From the NCBI GenBank assembly GCA_004794655.1, contig SMMW01000027.1, forward strand, positions 1-64,000: a stretch of 64,000 nt of DNA, written 5' to 3'. The position numbers and the translations under genes are program-made. This DNA comes from Marisa cornuarietis (taxonomy: Eukaryota > Mollusca > Gastropoda > Architaenioglossa > Ampullariidae). A model generated the notes under the pieces. The model was given only the letters and a program-made list of their open reading frames with translations, had not been told where the DNA came from and made no database searches. Below, piece after piece: positions 28,581 to 42,592 of this stretch (its first letter is position 1; each line of letters begins with the position of its first letter).

Positions 28581-31500
28581 AGTGCAAATAAAAAAAGATC
28601 AAGCAGCAGCTATGAATTATATAGACTATTTTTGTGTTGTACTCCTTCAGTCACACTAGTAAACCAAATTTGAAGCCAGCCCAATGAGTATTTTGAAAGT
28701 TATCTTAAAGATTAGGTTTTCCTTCTTTGAGCAATATCACCACTTGTTTTGTAAGAGTGCAAATAAAACAAGATCAAGCAGCAGCTATGAATTATATAAG
28801 CTATTTTTGTGTTGTACTCCTTTAGTCACATTAGTAAACCAAATTTGAAGCCAGCCCAATGAATATTTTGAAAGTTATCTTAAAGATTAGGTTTTCCTTC
28901 TGTCACCTTTATATTATCACGTGTATTGTAAGAGTGCAAATTAAACAAGATCAAGCAGCAGCTATGAATTATAAAGAAAACTTTTGTGTTGTACTCCTTC
29001 AGTCACACTAGTAAACCAAATTTGAAGCCAGCCCAATGAGTATTTTCAAAGTTATCTTAAAGATTAGGTTTTCCTTCTTTGAGCAATATTACCACGTGTT
29101 TTGAAAGAGTGAAAATAAAACAAGATCAAGCAGCATCTATGAATTATATAGGCTATTTTTGTGTTGTACTCCTCCAGTCACACTAGTAAACCGAATTTGA
29201 AGCCAGCCCAATGAGTATTGCGAAAGTTATCTTAAAGATTAATTTTCCTTCTGTTAGCTATATATTATCACGTGCATTGTAAGAGTGCAAATAAAGCAAG
29301 ATCAAGAAGCAGCTATAAATTATATAGACTATTTTTGTGTTGTACTCCTTCAGTCACACTAGTAAACCAAATTTGAAGCTACTCAAATGAGTATTTTGAA
29401 AGTTATCTTAAAGATTAGGTTTTCCTTCGATGAGCAATATCACCACATGTTTTGTAAAAGTGCAAATAAAACAAGATCAAGAAGCATCTATTAATTATAT
29501 AGGCTATTTTTGTGTTCTACTCCTTCAGTCACACTAGTGAACCAAATTTGAAGCCAGCCCAATGAGTTTTGTGAAAGTTATCTTAAAGATTAGGTTTTCC
29601 TTCTGTCAGCTATGTATTATCATGTGTATTGTAAGAGTGCAAATAAAACAAGATCAAGCAGCAGCTATGAATGAATTATATAGGCTTTTTTTGTGTTGTA
29701 CTCCTTCAGTCACACTAGTAAAACCAAATTGAAGCCAGCCCAATGAGTATTGTGAAAGTTATCTTAAAGATTAGGTTTCTCTTTGTCAGCAATAAATATT
29801 GTCACGTATTGTAAGAGTGCAAATAAAACAAGATCAAGCAGCAGCTTTGAATTATATAGACTATTTTTGTGTTGTACTCCTTCAGTCAAACTAGTAAACC
29901 AAATTTTAAGCTACCCATATGAGTATTTTGGAAGTTATCTTAAAGATTAGGTTTTCCTTCTTTGAGCAATATCACCACGTGTTTTGTAAGAGTGCAAATA
30001 AAACAAGATCAAGCAGCATCTATGAATTATATAGGCTATTTTTGTGTTGTACTCCTTCAGTCACATTAGTAAACCAAATTTGAAGGCAGCCCAATGAGTA
30101 TTGTGAAAGTTATCTTAAAAATTAGGTTTTCCTTCTTTCAGCTATATATTATCACGTGTATTGTAAATAAAACAAGATCAAGCAGCATCTAGGAATTATA
30201 TAGACTATTTTTGTGTTGTACTACTTCAGTCACACTAGTAAACCAAATTTGAAGCTACTCACATGAGTATTTTGAAAGTTATCTTAAAGATTAGGTTTTC
30301 CTTCTTTGAGCAATATCACCACGTGTTTTGTAAGAGTGCAAATAAAACAAGATCAAGCAGCATCTATGAATTATATAGGCTATTTTTGTGTTGTACTCCT
30401 TCAGTCACACTAGTAAACCAAATTTGAAGCCAGCCCAATGAGTATTGTGAAAGTTATCTTAAAGATTAGGTTTTCCTTCTTTCAGCTATATATTATCACG
30501 TGCATTGTAAGAGTGCAAATAAAACAAGATCAAGCAGCAGCTATGAATTATATAGGCTATTTTGTGTTGTACTCCTTCAGTCACACTAGTAAACCAAATT
30601 TGAAGCTACTCAATGAGTATTGTGAAAGTTATCTTAAAGATTAGGTTTTCCTTCTGTCAGCTATATATTATCACGTGTATTGTAAGAGTGCAAATAAAAC
30701 AAGATCAAGCAGCAGCTATGAATTATATAGACTATTTTTGTGTTGTACTCCTTCAGTCACACTAGTAAACCAAATTTGAAGCTACTCACATGAGTATTTT
30801 GAAAGTTATCTTAAAGATTAGGTTTTCCTTCTTTGAGCAATATCACCACGTGTTTTGTAAGAGTGCAAATAAAACAAGATCAAGCAGCATCTATGAATTA
30901 TATAGGCTATTTTTGTGTTGTACTCCTTCAGTCACACTAGTAAACCAAATTTGAAGCCAAGCCCAATGAGTATTGTGAAAGTTATCTTAAAGATTAGGTT
31001 TTCCTTCTGTCAGCTATATATTATCACGTGTATTGTAAGAGTGCAAATAAAACAAGATCAAGCAGCAGCTATGAATTATATAGGCTATTTTTGTGTTGTA
31101 CTCCTTCAGTCACACTAGTAAACCAAATTTGAAGCTACTCACATGAGTATTGTGAAAGTTATCTTAAAGATTAGGTTTTCCTTCTGTCAGCTATATATTA
31201 TCACGTGTATTGTAAGAGTGCAAATAAAACAAGATCAAGCAGCAGCTATGAATTATATAGACTATTTTTGTGTTGTACTCCTTCAGTCACACTAGTAAAC
31301 CAAATTTGAAGCAAGCCCAATGATAATTAGGAAAGTTATCTTAAAGATTAGGTTTTCCTTTTGTCAGCTATATATTATCACGTGTATTGTAAGAGTGCAA
31401 ATAAAACAAGATCAAGCAGCTGCTATGAATTATATAGACTATTTTTGTGTTGTACTCCTTCAGTCACACTTGTAAACCAAATTTGAAGCTACTCACATGA

Positions 31501-33855
31501 GTATTTTGAAATTTATCTTAAAGATTAGGTTTTCCTTCTGTCAGCTTTATATTATCACGTGTATTGTAAGAGTGCAAATAAAACAAGATCAAGCAGCAGC
31601 TATGAATTATATAGACTATTTTTGTGTTCTATTTTTTCAGTCACACTAGTAAACCAAACTTGAAGCTACTCACATGAGTATTTTTAAAGTTCTCTTAAAG
31701 ATTAGGTTTTCCTTCTTTGAGCAATATCACCACGTGTTTTGTAAGAGTGCAAATAAAACAAGATCAAGCAGAATCTAAAAATTACATAGGCTATTTTTGT
31801 GTTTTACTCCTTCAGTCACATTTCTTAACCAAATTTTAAGCCAGCCCAATGAGTATTGTGAAAGTTATCTTAAAGATTAGGTTTTCCTTCTGTCAGCTAT
31901 ATATTATCACGTGTATTGTAAGAGTGCAAATAAAACAAGATCAAACAGCAGCTATGAATTATATAGACTATTTTTGTGTTGTACTCCTTCAGTCACACTA
32001 GTAAACCAAATTTGAAACTACTCACAAGAGTAATTTGAAAGTTATCTTAAAGATTATGTTTTCCTTCTTTGAGCAATATCACCACGTGTTTTGTAAGAGT
32101 GCAAATAAAACAAGATCGAGCAGCATCTATGAATTATATAGGCTATAGTTGTGTTGTACTCCTCCACTCACACTAGTAAACCAAATTCGAAGCCAGCCCA
32201 ATGAGTATTATGAAAGCTATCATAAAGATTAGGTTTTCCTTCTGTCAGCTATATATTATCACGTGTATTGTAAGAGTGCAAATAAAACAAGATCAAGAAG
32301 CAGCTATGAATTATATAACCTATTTTGTGTTGTACTCTTTCAGTCACACTAGTAAACCAAATTTGAAGCTACTCAAATGAGTATTTTGAAAGTTATCTTA
32401 AAGATTAGGTTTCCCTTCTTTGAGCAATATCGACACGTGTTTTGTAAGAGTGCAAATAAAACAAGATCAAGCAGCATCTATGAATTATATAGGCTATTTT
32501 GTGTTGTACCCCTTCAGTCACACTAGTAAACCAAATTTAAAACCAGCCCAATGAGTATTGTGAAAGTTATCTTAAATATTAGGTTTTCCTTCTGTCAGCT
32601 ATATATTATCACGTGTATTGTAAGAGTACAAATAAAACAAGATCAAGCAGCAGCTATGAATTATATAGACTATTTTTGTGTTGTACTCCTTTAGTCACAG
32701 TAGTAAACCAAACTTGAAACTACTCACAAGAGTAATTTGAAAGTTATCTTAAAGATTATGTTTTCCTTCTTTGAGCAGTATCACCACGTGTTTTGTAAGA
32801 GTGCAAATAAAACAAGATCCAGCAGCATCTATGAATTATATAGGCTATAGTTGTGTTGTACTCCTTCACTCACACTAGTAAAACAAATTTGAAGCCAGCC
32901 CAATGAGTATTATGAAAGCTATCTTAAAGATTAGGTTTTCCTTCTGTCAGCTATATATTATCACGTGTATTGTAAGAGTGCAAATAAAACAAGATCAAGA
33001 AGCAGCTATGAATTATATAGGCTATTTTTGTAATGTACTCCTTCAGTCACACTAGTAAACCAAATTTTAAGCTACTCAAATGAGTATTTTGAAAGTTATC
33101 TTTAAGATTAGGTTTTCCTTCCTTGAGCAATATCACCACGTGTTTTGTAAGAGTGCAAATAAAACAAGATCAAGCAGCATCTATGAATTATGTAGGCTAT
33201 TTTTGTGTTCTACTCCTTCAGTCACACTAGTAAACCAAATTTCAATCCAGCTTAATAAGTATTTTGAAAGTTATCTTAAAGATTAGGTTTTCCTTCTGTC
33301 AGCTATATATTATTACGTGTATTGCAAGAGTGCAAATAAAACAAGATCAAGCAGCAGCTATGAATTATATAGACTATTTTTGTGATGCACTCGTTCAGTC
33401 ACACTAGTAAACCAAATTTGAAGCTACTTACACGAGTATTTTGAAAGTTATCTTAAAGATTAATTTTTCCTTCTTTGAGCAATATCACCACGTGTTTTGT
33501 AAGAGTGCAAATAAAACTAGATCAAGCAGCATCTATGAATTTTATAGGCTATTTTTGTGTTGCACTCCTTCAGTCACACTAGTAAACCTAATTTGAAGCC
33601 AATCCAACGGAAATTGTGAAGGTTATTTTAAAGATTAGGTTTTCCTTCTGTCAGCTATATATTATTATGTGTATTGTAAAAATGGAAATAAAACAAGATC
33701 AAGCAGCATCTATGAATTACATAGGATATTTTTATGTTGTGCTCCTTCAGTCACACTAGTCAACCAAATTTGAAGCCAATTTAAAGGGTATTGTGAAAGT
33801 TATTGTAAAGACTAGGTTTTACTTCTTTGAGCAATATCACCACGTGTTTTGTAAG

Positions 33856-34390
33856 AGTGCAAATAAAACAAGATCAAGCAACATCTATAAACTTTATAGG
33901 CTATTTTTGTGTTGTATTCCTTTAGTCACACTAGTAAACCAAATTTCAAGCCAGTCCAATGGGTATTGTGAAAGTTATTAGACAAAGATTAGGTTTTCCT
34001 TCTGTCAGCTATATATTACCATATGTAATGTAAGAGTGCAAACAAAAAAAGATCAAGCAGCATCTTTGCATTTTAAAGGCTATTTTTCTGTTGTACTTCT
34101 TCATTCACACTAGTAAACCAAATTTGAAGCCAATCCAATGGGTATTGTAAAAATTATTGTAAAGATAGGATTTTCCTTCTGTCGGCTATATATTATCATG
34201 TGTATTGTAAGAGTGCAAATAAAAGAAGATCAAGAAGCATCTATGAATTATATAGGCTATTTTTGTGTTGTACTCCTTCAGTCACACTAGTCAACCAAAT
34301 TTGAAGCCAATCCAATGGGTATTGTGAAAATTATTGCAAAGATTAGGTTTTCCTTTTTTGAGCAATATCACCACGTGTTTGTAAGAGTGC
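33856..34390 (+). repeat. Recent 705-bp tandem duplication, copy 1
   Basis: This block recurs 705 bp (4 monomers) later, at about 34,561-35,095. Both copies share the rare variants ACATCTATAAACTTTATAGG, TTATTAGACAAAGATTAGG, ATTACCATATGTAATG and TTTGCATTTTAAAGGC. Neighbouring monomers lack all four, so the two copies are much closer to each other than to anything around them. Confidence 0.85.
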
Positions 34391-34560
34391 AAATAAAACA
34401 AGATCAAGCAGCATCTATGAATTATATAGGCTATTTTTGTGTTGTACTCCTTCAGTCACACTAAAAAACCTAATTTGAAGCCAAGCCAATGGTTATTGTG
34501 AAAGTTATTCTAAAGATTAGGTTTTCCTTTTATGAGTAATATCACCACGTTTTTTGTAAG

Positions 34561-35095
34561 AGTGCAAATAAAACAAGATCAAGCAACATCTATAAACTTT
34601 ATAGGCTATTTTTGTGTTGTATTCCTTTAGTCACACTAGTAAACCAAATTTCAAGCCAGTCCAATGGGTATTGTGAAAGTTATTAGACAAAGATTAGGTT
34701 TTCCTTCTGTCAGCTATATATTACCATATGTAATGTAAGAGTGCAAACAAAAAAAGATCAAGCAGCATCTTTGCATTTTAAAGGCTATTTTTCTGTTGTA
34801 CTTCTTCATTCACACTAGTAAACCAAATTTGAAGCCAATCCAATGGGTATTGTAAAAATTATTGTAAAGATAGGATTTTCCTTCTGTCGGCTATATATTA
34901 TCATGTGTATTGTAAGAGTGCAAATAAAAGAAGATCAAGAAGCATCTATGAATTATATTGGCTATTTTTGTGTTGTACTCCTTCAGTCACACTAGTCAAC
35001 CAAATTTGAAACCAATCCAATGGGTATTGTAAAAATTATTGCAAAGATTAGGTTTTCCTTTTCTGAGCAATATCACCACGTTGTTGTAAGAGTGC
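34561..35095 (+). repeat. Recent 705-bp tandem duplication, copy 2
   Basis: Partner of 33,856-34,390 with the same four rare variants. It differs by a few substitutions, for example TATATTGGC for TATATAGGC near 34,958, and GTTGTTGTAAG for GTGTTTGTAAG near 35,080. Confidence 0.85.
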
Positions 35096-38000
35096 AAATA
35101 AAACAAGATCAAGCAGCATCTATGAATTATATAGGCTATTTTTGTGCTGTACTCCTTCAGTAACACTAGTAAACCTAATTTGAGGCAAATCAAACGACTG
35201 TTCTGACAGTTATTGTAAAGATTAGGTTTTCCATCTTTGAGCAATATAACCACGTGTTTTGTAAGAGTGCAAATAAAACAAGATCAATCAGCATCTATGA
35301 ATTATATAGGCTATTTTTGTGTTGTACTTCTTCAGTCACACTAGTCAACCTAATTTGAAGCCAATCCAACGGGTATTGTGAAAGTTATTGTAAAGATTAT
35401 GTTTTCCTTCTGTCAGCTTTATATTATTATGTGTATTGTAAGAGTGCAAATGAAACAAGATCAAGCAGCACCAATGAATTATATAGGCTATTTGTATGTT
35501 GTGCTCATTCAGTCACACAAGTAAACCAAATGTGAAGCCAATCCAATGGGTATTGTTAAAATTATTGTAAAGATTAGGTTTTCCTTCTTTGAGCAATATC
35601 ACCACGTGTATTGGAAGAGTGCAAATAAAGTAAGATCAAGCAGCAGCTATGAATTATATAGACTATTTTTGTGTTGTACTCCTTCAGTCACACTAGTAAA
35701 CCAAATTTGAAGCTACTCACATGAGTATTTTGAAAGTTATCTTAAAGATTAGGTTTTCCTTCTTTAAACAATATCACCACGTGTTTTGTAAGAGTGCAAA
35801 TAAAACTAGATCAAGCAGCATCTATGAATTATATAGGCTATTTTTGTGTTGTACTCCTTCAGTCACACTAGTAAACCAAATTTGAAGCCACCCCAATGAG
35901 TATTGTAAAAGTTATCTTAAAGATAAGGTTTTCCTTTTGTCAGCTATATATTATCAGGTGTATTGTAAGAGTGCAAATAAAACAAGATCAAGCAGCATCT
36001 ATGAATTCTATAGGCTATTTTTGTGTTGTACTCCTTCAGTCACACTAGTAAACCAAATTTGAAGTTACTCACATAAGTATTTTGAAAGTTATCTTAAAGA
36101 TTAGGTTTTCCTTCTTTGAGCAATATAACCACGTCTTTTGTAAGAGTGCAAATAAAACAAGATCAAGCAACATCTATGAATAATATAGGCTATTTTTGTG
36201 TTGTACTCCTTCAGTCACACTAGTCTACCTAATTTGAAAGCAATCCAATGACTATTATGAAAGTTTTTGTAAAGATTAGGTTTCCCTTATTTAAGCAATA
36301 TAACCACGTGTTTTGTAAGAGTGAAAAATAAACAAGATCAAGCAGCATCTATGAATTATATAGGATATTTTGTGTTGTACTCCTTCAATCACCTTAGGAA
36401 ACCTAATTAAAAGCCAATCCAATGGGTATTGTGAAAATTGTTGTAAAGATTAGGTTTTCCTTCTTTGAGCAATATCACCACGTGTTTTGGAAGAGTGCAA
36501 ATAAAACAAGAGTAACCAGCATCTATGAATTATATAGGCTTTATTGTGTTGTACTCCTTCAGACACACTAGTAAACCTTATTTGCAGCCAATCCAATGAC
36601 TCTTATGAAAGTTATTGTAAAGATAAGGTTTTCCTTTTTTGAGCAATATAACCACGTGTTTGGTAAGATTGGAAATAAAACAAGATCAAGCAGCATCTAT
36701 GAATTATATAGGCTATTTTTGTGTTGTACTCCTTCAGTCACACTAGTAAGCCAAATTTGAAGCCACCCCAATGAGTATTGTGAAAGTTATCTTAAAGATA
36801 AGGTTTTCCTATTGTCAGCAATATATTATCTGGTGTATTGTAAGAGTGCAAATAAAACAAGATCAAGCAGCATCTATGAATTATATAGGCTATTTTTGTA
36901 TTGTACTCCTCCAGTCACACTAGTAAACCAAATTTGAAGCTACTCACATGAGTATTTTGAAAGTTATCTTAAAGATTACGTTTTCCTTCTTTGAGCAATA
37001 TAACCACGTGTTTTGTAAGAGTGCAAATAAACAAGATCAAGCAGCATCTATTAGTTATGTAGGCTATTTTAATGTTGTACTCCTTCAGTCACACTACTAA
37101 ACCAAATTTGAAGCCAATCCAATGGGTATTGTGAAAATTATTGTAAAGATTAGGTTTTCCTTCTTTGAGCAATATCACCACGTGTTTGTAAGTGTTCAAA
37201 TAAAACAAGATCAAGCAGCATCTATGAATTATATAGGCTATTTTTGTGTTGTACTCCTTCAGTCACACTTGTAAGCCAAATGTGATGCCAATCCAATGGG
37301 TATTGTGAAAATTATTGTAAAGACTAGGTTTTCTTTCTTTGAGCAATATCACCACGTGTTTTGTAAGAGTGCAAATAAAACAAGATCAAGCAGCATCTAT
37401 GAATTATATAGGCTATTTTTGTGTTGTACTCCTTCAGTCACACTAGTAAACCAAATTTGAAGCAAATCCAATGACTGTTGTGAAAGTTATTGTAAAGATT
37501 AGGTTTTCCTTCTGTCAGCTTTATATTATTATGTGTATTATAAGAGTGCAAATAAAACTAGATGAAGCAGCAGCTATGAATTATATAAGCTATTTTTGTG
37601 TTGTACTCCTTCAGACACACTAGTAAACCTTATTTGAAGCCAGTCCAATGACTCTTATGAAAGTTATTGTAATGATTAGGTTTTCTTTTTTGAGCAATAT
37701 AACCACGTGTTTTGTAAGAGTGCAAATAAAACAAGATCAAGCAGCACCTCTGAATTATATAGGCTATTTTTGTGTTGTACTCCTTCAGTCACACTAGTAA
37801 ACCAAATTGCAAGCCATTCCAATGGGTATTGTGAAGGTTATTGTAAAGATTAGGTTTTCCTTCTGTCAGCTATATATTATTGTGTATTGTAAGTGTGCAA
37901 CTAAAACAAGATCAAGCAGCATCTATGAATTATATAGGATATTTTTATGTTGTGCTTCTTGAGTCACACTAGTAAACCAAATGTGAAGCCAATCCAATGG

Positions 38001-39675
38001 GTATTGTGAAAATTAAAGTAAAGATTAGGTTTTCCTTCTTTGAGCAATATCACCACGTGTATAGGAAGAGTGCAAATAAAACAAGATCAAGCAGCATCTA
38101 TGAATTATATACGCTATTTTTGTCTTGTACTTCTTCAGTCACACTACTAAACTATCTTTGAAGCAAATCAAATGAGTGTTGTGACACTTATTGTAAAGAT
38201 TAGGTTTTCTTTCTTTGAGCAATATCACCACGAGTTTTGTAACAGTGCAAACAAAACAACATGAATTATATAGACTATTTTTGTCTTGAACTCCTTCAGT
38301 CACACTAGGAAACCTAATTAAAAGCCAATCCAATGGGTATTGTAAAGGTTATTGTAAAGATTAGTTTTTCCTTCTGTCAACTATATATTACAATATGTAA
38401 TGTAAGAGTGCAAATAAAAAAAGATCAAGCAGCATCTATGAATTATATAGGCTATTTTTCTGTTGCACTTCTTCATTCACACTAGTAAACCAAATTTGAA
38501 GCCAATCCAATGGGATTTGTGAAAGTTATTGTAAAGATAGGATTTTCCTTCTGTCGGCTATATATTATCATGTGTATTGTAAGAGTGCAAATAAAACAAG
38601 ATCAAGCACCATCTATGAATTAAATAGGCTATTTTGTGTTGTACTTCTTCAGTCACACTATAAAACCTAATTTGAAGCCAATCCAATGATTATTGTGAAA
38701 GTTATTGTAAAGATTAGTTTTACCTTCTTTGAGCAATATCACCACGTGTTTTGTAAGAGTGCAAATAAAACACGATCAAGCAGCATCTATGAATTATATA
38801 GGCTATTTTAATGCTGTACTCCTTCTGTCACACTAGTAAACCAAATTTGAAGCCAATCCAAGGGGGATTGTGAAAATTATTGTAAAGATTAGGTTTTCCT
38901 TCTTTGAGCAATATCACAACGTTTTTGTAAGAGTGCAAATAAAACAAGATCAAGCAGCATCTATGAATTATATAGGCTATTTTTGTGTTGTACTCCTTCA
39001 GTCACACTAGTAAACCTAATTTGAAGAAAATCAAATGACTGTTGTGACAGTTATTGTAAAGATTAGGTTTTCCTTCTTTGAGCAATATAACCACGTGTTT
39101 TGTAAGAGTGCAAATAAAACAAGATCAAGCAGCATCTATGAATTATATAGGCTATTTTTGTGTTGTACTCCTTCAGTCACACTAGGAAACCTTTTAAAAC
39201 CAATCTAATGGGTATTGTGAAAGGTATTATAAAGATTAGGTTTTCCTTCTGTCAGCTATATATTATTATGTGTATTGTAACAGTGCAAATAAAACAAGAT
39301 CAAGCCACATCTATGAATTATATAGGCTATTTTTATGTTGTGCGCCTTCAGTCACACTAGTAAACCAAATTTGAAGGAAATCCAATGACTGTTGTGAAGG
39401 TTATTGTAAAGATTAGGTTTTATTTCTTTGAGCAATATCACCACGCGTTTTCTAAGAGTGCAAGTAAAACAAGATCAAGCAGCATCTATGAATTATATAG
39501 GCTATTTTTGTGTTGTACTCCTTCAGTCACACTAGTAAACCTAATTTGAAGCCAATCCAATTAATATTGTGAAAGTTATTCTAAAGATTTGGTTTTCCTT
39601 TTTTGAGCAATATAACCACGTGTTTTGTAAGAGTGCAAATAAAACAAGATCAAGCAACATCTATGAATTATATAG

Positions 39676-39720
39676 GCTATTTTAGGCACTCTTATAATAT
39701 AAATATAAATATATATCTGA
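39676..39720. other. Satellite A orientation switch
   Basis: Forward monomer sequence GAATTATATAGGCTATTTT ends at about 39,684. It is followed at once by GGCACTCTTATAATATAAAT, the reverse complement of the GTAAGAGTGC part of the monomer. All copies up to 39,684 read forward and all copies from there to 48,885 read in reverse. The join falls in the middle of a monomer on each side, so it is a real break rather than a natural edge. A longer than usual AT tract follows it. Confidence 0.92.
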
Positions 39721-41350
39721 AAGAAGGAAAACCTAATCTTTACAATAACTTTCACAATACCCATTGGATTTTCTTCAAATTAAGTTTACTAGTGTGACTG
39801 AAGGAGTAGAACACAAAAATTGCCTATATAATACATAGATGCTGTTTGATCTTGTTTTATTTGCACTCTTAAATAAACGTGGTATTATATATCTGACAGA
39901 AGGAAAACCTAATCTTTACAGGAACTTTTACACTACTCATTGGATTTTCTTCCAATTTAGTTTAGTAGTGTGACTGAAGGAGTACAACACAAAAATTGCC
40001 TATATAATTCATAGATGCTGCTTGATCTTGCTTTATTTGCACCCTTATAATACACTCAATAATATATATCAGAAAGAAGGAAAACCTAATCTTTACAATA
40101 ACTTTCACAATAACCATTGGATTTGCTTCAAAATTGGATTCCTAGTGTGACTGGAGGAGTACAACACAAAAATTGCCTATATAATTCATAGATGCTGCTT
40201 GATCTTTTTTTATTTGCACTCTTAAAAGACAGGTGATAATATATTGCTGAAAGAATGAAAACCTAATCTTTACAATAACTTTCACAATACTCATTGGATT
40301 ATCTACAAATTTGCTTTTCTCGTAAGACTGAAGGAGTACAACACAAAAATTGCCTATATAATTCATAGATGAGGCTTGATCTTGTTTTATTTGCACTATT
40401 AAAAGACACGTGAAATTATATATCTGACAGAAGGAAAACCTAATCTTTACAATAACTTTCACAATACCCATTAGATTCTCTTCCAATTTGGTTTACTAGT
40501 GTGACTGAACGATTAGAACACAAAAATTGCCTATATAATTCATAGATGCTGCTTGATCTTGTTTTATTTGCACTCTTAAATAAACGTGGTATTATATATC
40601 TCACAGAAGGAAAACCTAATCTTTACAATAACTTTCACAACACCCATTGGATTTTCTTCCACTTTGGTTTACTACTGTGACTGAAGGAGTACAACACAAA
40701 AATTGTCTATATAATTCAAAGATGCTGCTTGATCTTGTTTTATTTGCACTCTTAAAAGACACGTGAAATTATATATCTGAAAGAAGGAAAACATAATCTT
40801 TACAATAACTTTCACAATACCCATTGGATTTTCTTCCAATTTGGTTTACTACTGTGACTGAAGGAGTACACCACAAAAATAGCCTATATAATTCATAGAT
40901 GCTGCTTGATCTTGTTTTATTTGAACTCTTAAAAGACACGTGATAATATATAGCTGAAAGAAGGGAAACATAATCTTTACAACAAATTTCACAATACCAA
41001 TTGGATTTGCTTGAAATTTGGGTTCCTAGTGTGACTAAAGGAGTAGAACACAAAAATTGCCTATATAATTCATAGATGCGTCTTGATCTTGTGTTACTTT
41101 CACTCTTAAAAGACACGGGGTAATATACAGCTGAAAATAGGAAAACCTAATCTTTACAATAACTTTCACAATACCCATTGCACTTTCTTCCTATTTGGTT
41201 TACTAGTGTGACTGAAGGAGTAGAACACAAAAATTGCCTATACAATTCATAGATGATGCTTGATCTTGTTTTATTTGCACTCTTATAATATACATAATAA
41301 TATATATCTGAAAGAAGGAAAACCTAATCTTTACAATAACTTTCACAATA

Positions 41351-41712
41351 CCCATTCGATTCTCTTCCAATTTAGTTTACTAGTGTGACTGAAGGAGTAC
41401 AACACAAAAATAGCCTATATAATTCATAGATGCTGCTTGATCTTGTTTTATTTGTACTCTTAAAATACACGTGGTAAAATAAAGCTGAAAGAAGGAAAAC
41501 CTAATCTTTACAATAACCTTAACAATAGCCCGTTGGATTTGCTTGAAATTTGGTTTCCTAGTGTGACTGAAGGAGTACAACACAAAAATTGCCTATATAA
41601 TTCATAGATGCTGCTTGATCTTGTTTTATTTGCACTACTAAAAGACACGTGGTATTATATATTCGACAGAAGGAAAAACTAATCTTTACAATAACTTCCA
41701 CAATACAAATTG
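41351..41712 (-). repeat. Two-monomer block duplicated 3,306 bp later
   Basis: It matches 44,657-45,018 at a fixed offset of 3,306 bp. Shared rare variants are CCCATTCGATTCTC, TTTATTTGTACTC and CAATAGCCCGTTGG. The copies part company where copy 1 reads TTGGATTTTCTTCC and copy 2 reads TTGGTTTTTCTTTAAATT. From there copy 2 continues as the block found near 42,720 and 46,432. Confidence 0.82.
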
Positions 41713-42592
41713 GATTTTCTTCCAATTTTGTTTACTAGTGTGAAGGAAGGAGTACATCTTCGAAATAGCCTATATAATTCATAGATGCTGCTTGATCTTG
41801 TTTTATTTGCACTCTAAAAAGACACGTGATAAAATATAGCTGAAAAGAGGAAAACCTAATCTTTACAATAACTTTCACAATACCAATTGGATTTTCTTCA
41901 AAATTTGATTCCTAGTGTGACTGGAGGAGTACAACACAAAAATTGCCTATATAATTCATAGATGCTGCTTAATCTTGTTTTATTTGCACTCTTAAAAGAC
42001 ATGTGATAATATATTGCTGAAAGAATGAAAACCTAATCTTTACAATAACTTTCACAATACTCATTGAATTTGTTTGAAATTTAGTTTCCTAGTGTAAGTG
42101 AAGGAGTACAACACAAAAATTGCCTATATAATTCATAGATGCTTCTTGATCTTGTTTTATTTGCACTCTTATAAAACACGTGGTATTATATATCTGACAG
42201 AAGGAAATTCTAATCTTTACAATAACTTTAACAATACCCATTGGAATTTCTTTCAATTTGGTTTACTAGTGTGACTGAAGGAGCACAACACAAAAATAGC
42301 CTTTATAATTCATAGATGCTGCTTGATCTTGTTTTATTTGCACTCTTCAAAGACACGTGATAATATATAGCGGAAAGAAGGAAAACCTAATCTTTACAAT
42401 AACTTTCACAACACCCATTGGATTTTCTTCCAATTTTGTTTACTAGTGTGACTGAAGGAAGGAGTAAATCACAGATATAGCGTATATAATTTATAGATGC
42501 TGCTTGATCTTGGTTTATTTGCACTCTAAAAGGCACGTGATAATATATAGCTCCTCCAATTTGGTTTACTACTGCGACTGAAGAAGCACATA

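Larger units (their letters stand above)
1..39684 (+). repeat. Satellite A tandem array, forward orientation
   Basis: The whole stretch is a head-to-tail array of a monomer of about 175-178 bp, roughly 225 copies. Landmarks recurring in every copy include CACTAGTAAACCAAATTTG, AAGATTAGGTTTTCCTTCT, GTGCAAATAAAACAAGATC and GAATTATATAG. Successive starts of CTTCAGTCAC at 1631, 1808 and 1984 give the period directly. Two main types differ in the middle: one reads TGTCAGCTATATATTATCACGT (split here as TGTCAGCTATAT, ATTATCACGT), the other TTTGAGCAATATCACCACGT and is 2 bp shorter. They often alternate, giving a dimer of about 352 bp. The window starts inside a monomer, so the array continues to the left. 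No non-satellite insertion longer than a few bases is visible. The short open frames in it are by-products of the monomer, not genes. Confidence 0.97.
33600..39684 (+). repeat. Satellite A subfamily II section, forward orientation
   Basis: From about 33.6 kb most monomers change two diagnostic positions. GTTATCTTAAAGATT becomes GTTATTGTAAAGATT, and CCCAATGAGTATTG becomes TCCAATGGGTATTG. The same diagnostic bases are typical of the reversed array after 39,685. Subfamily I monomers reappear at about 35,700-36,110 and 36,770-36,990, so the change is a mosaic rather than a clean edge. Divergence between neighbouring copies is visibly higher here than at 1-22 kb. Confidence 0.75.
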
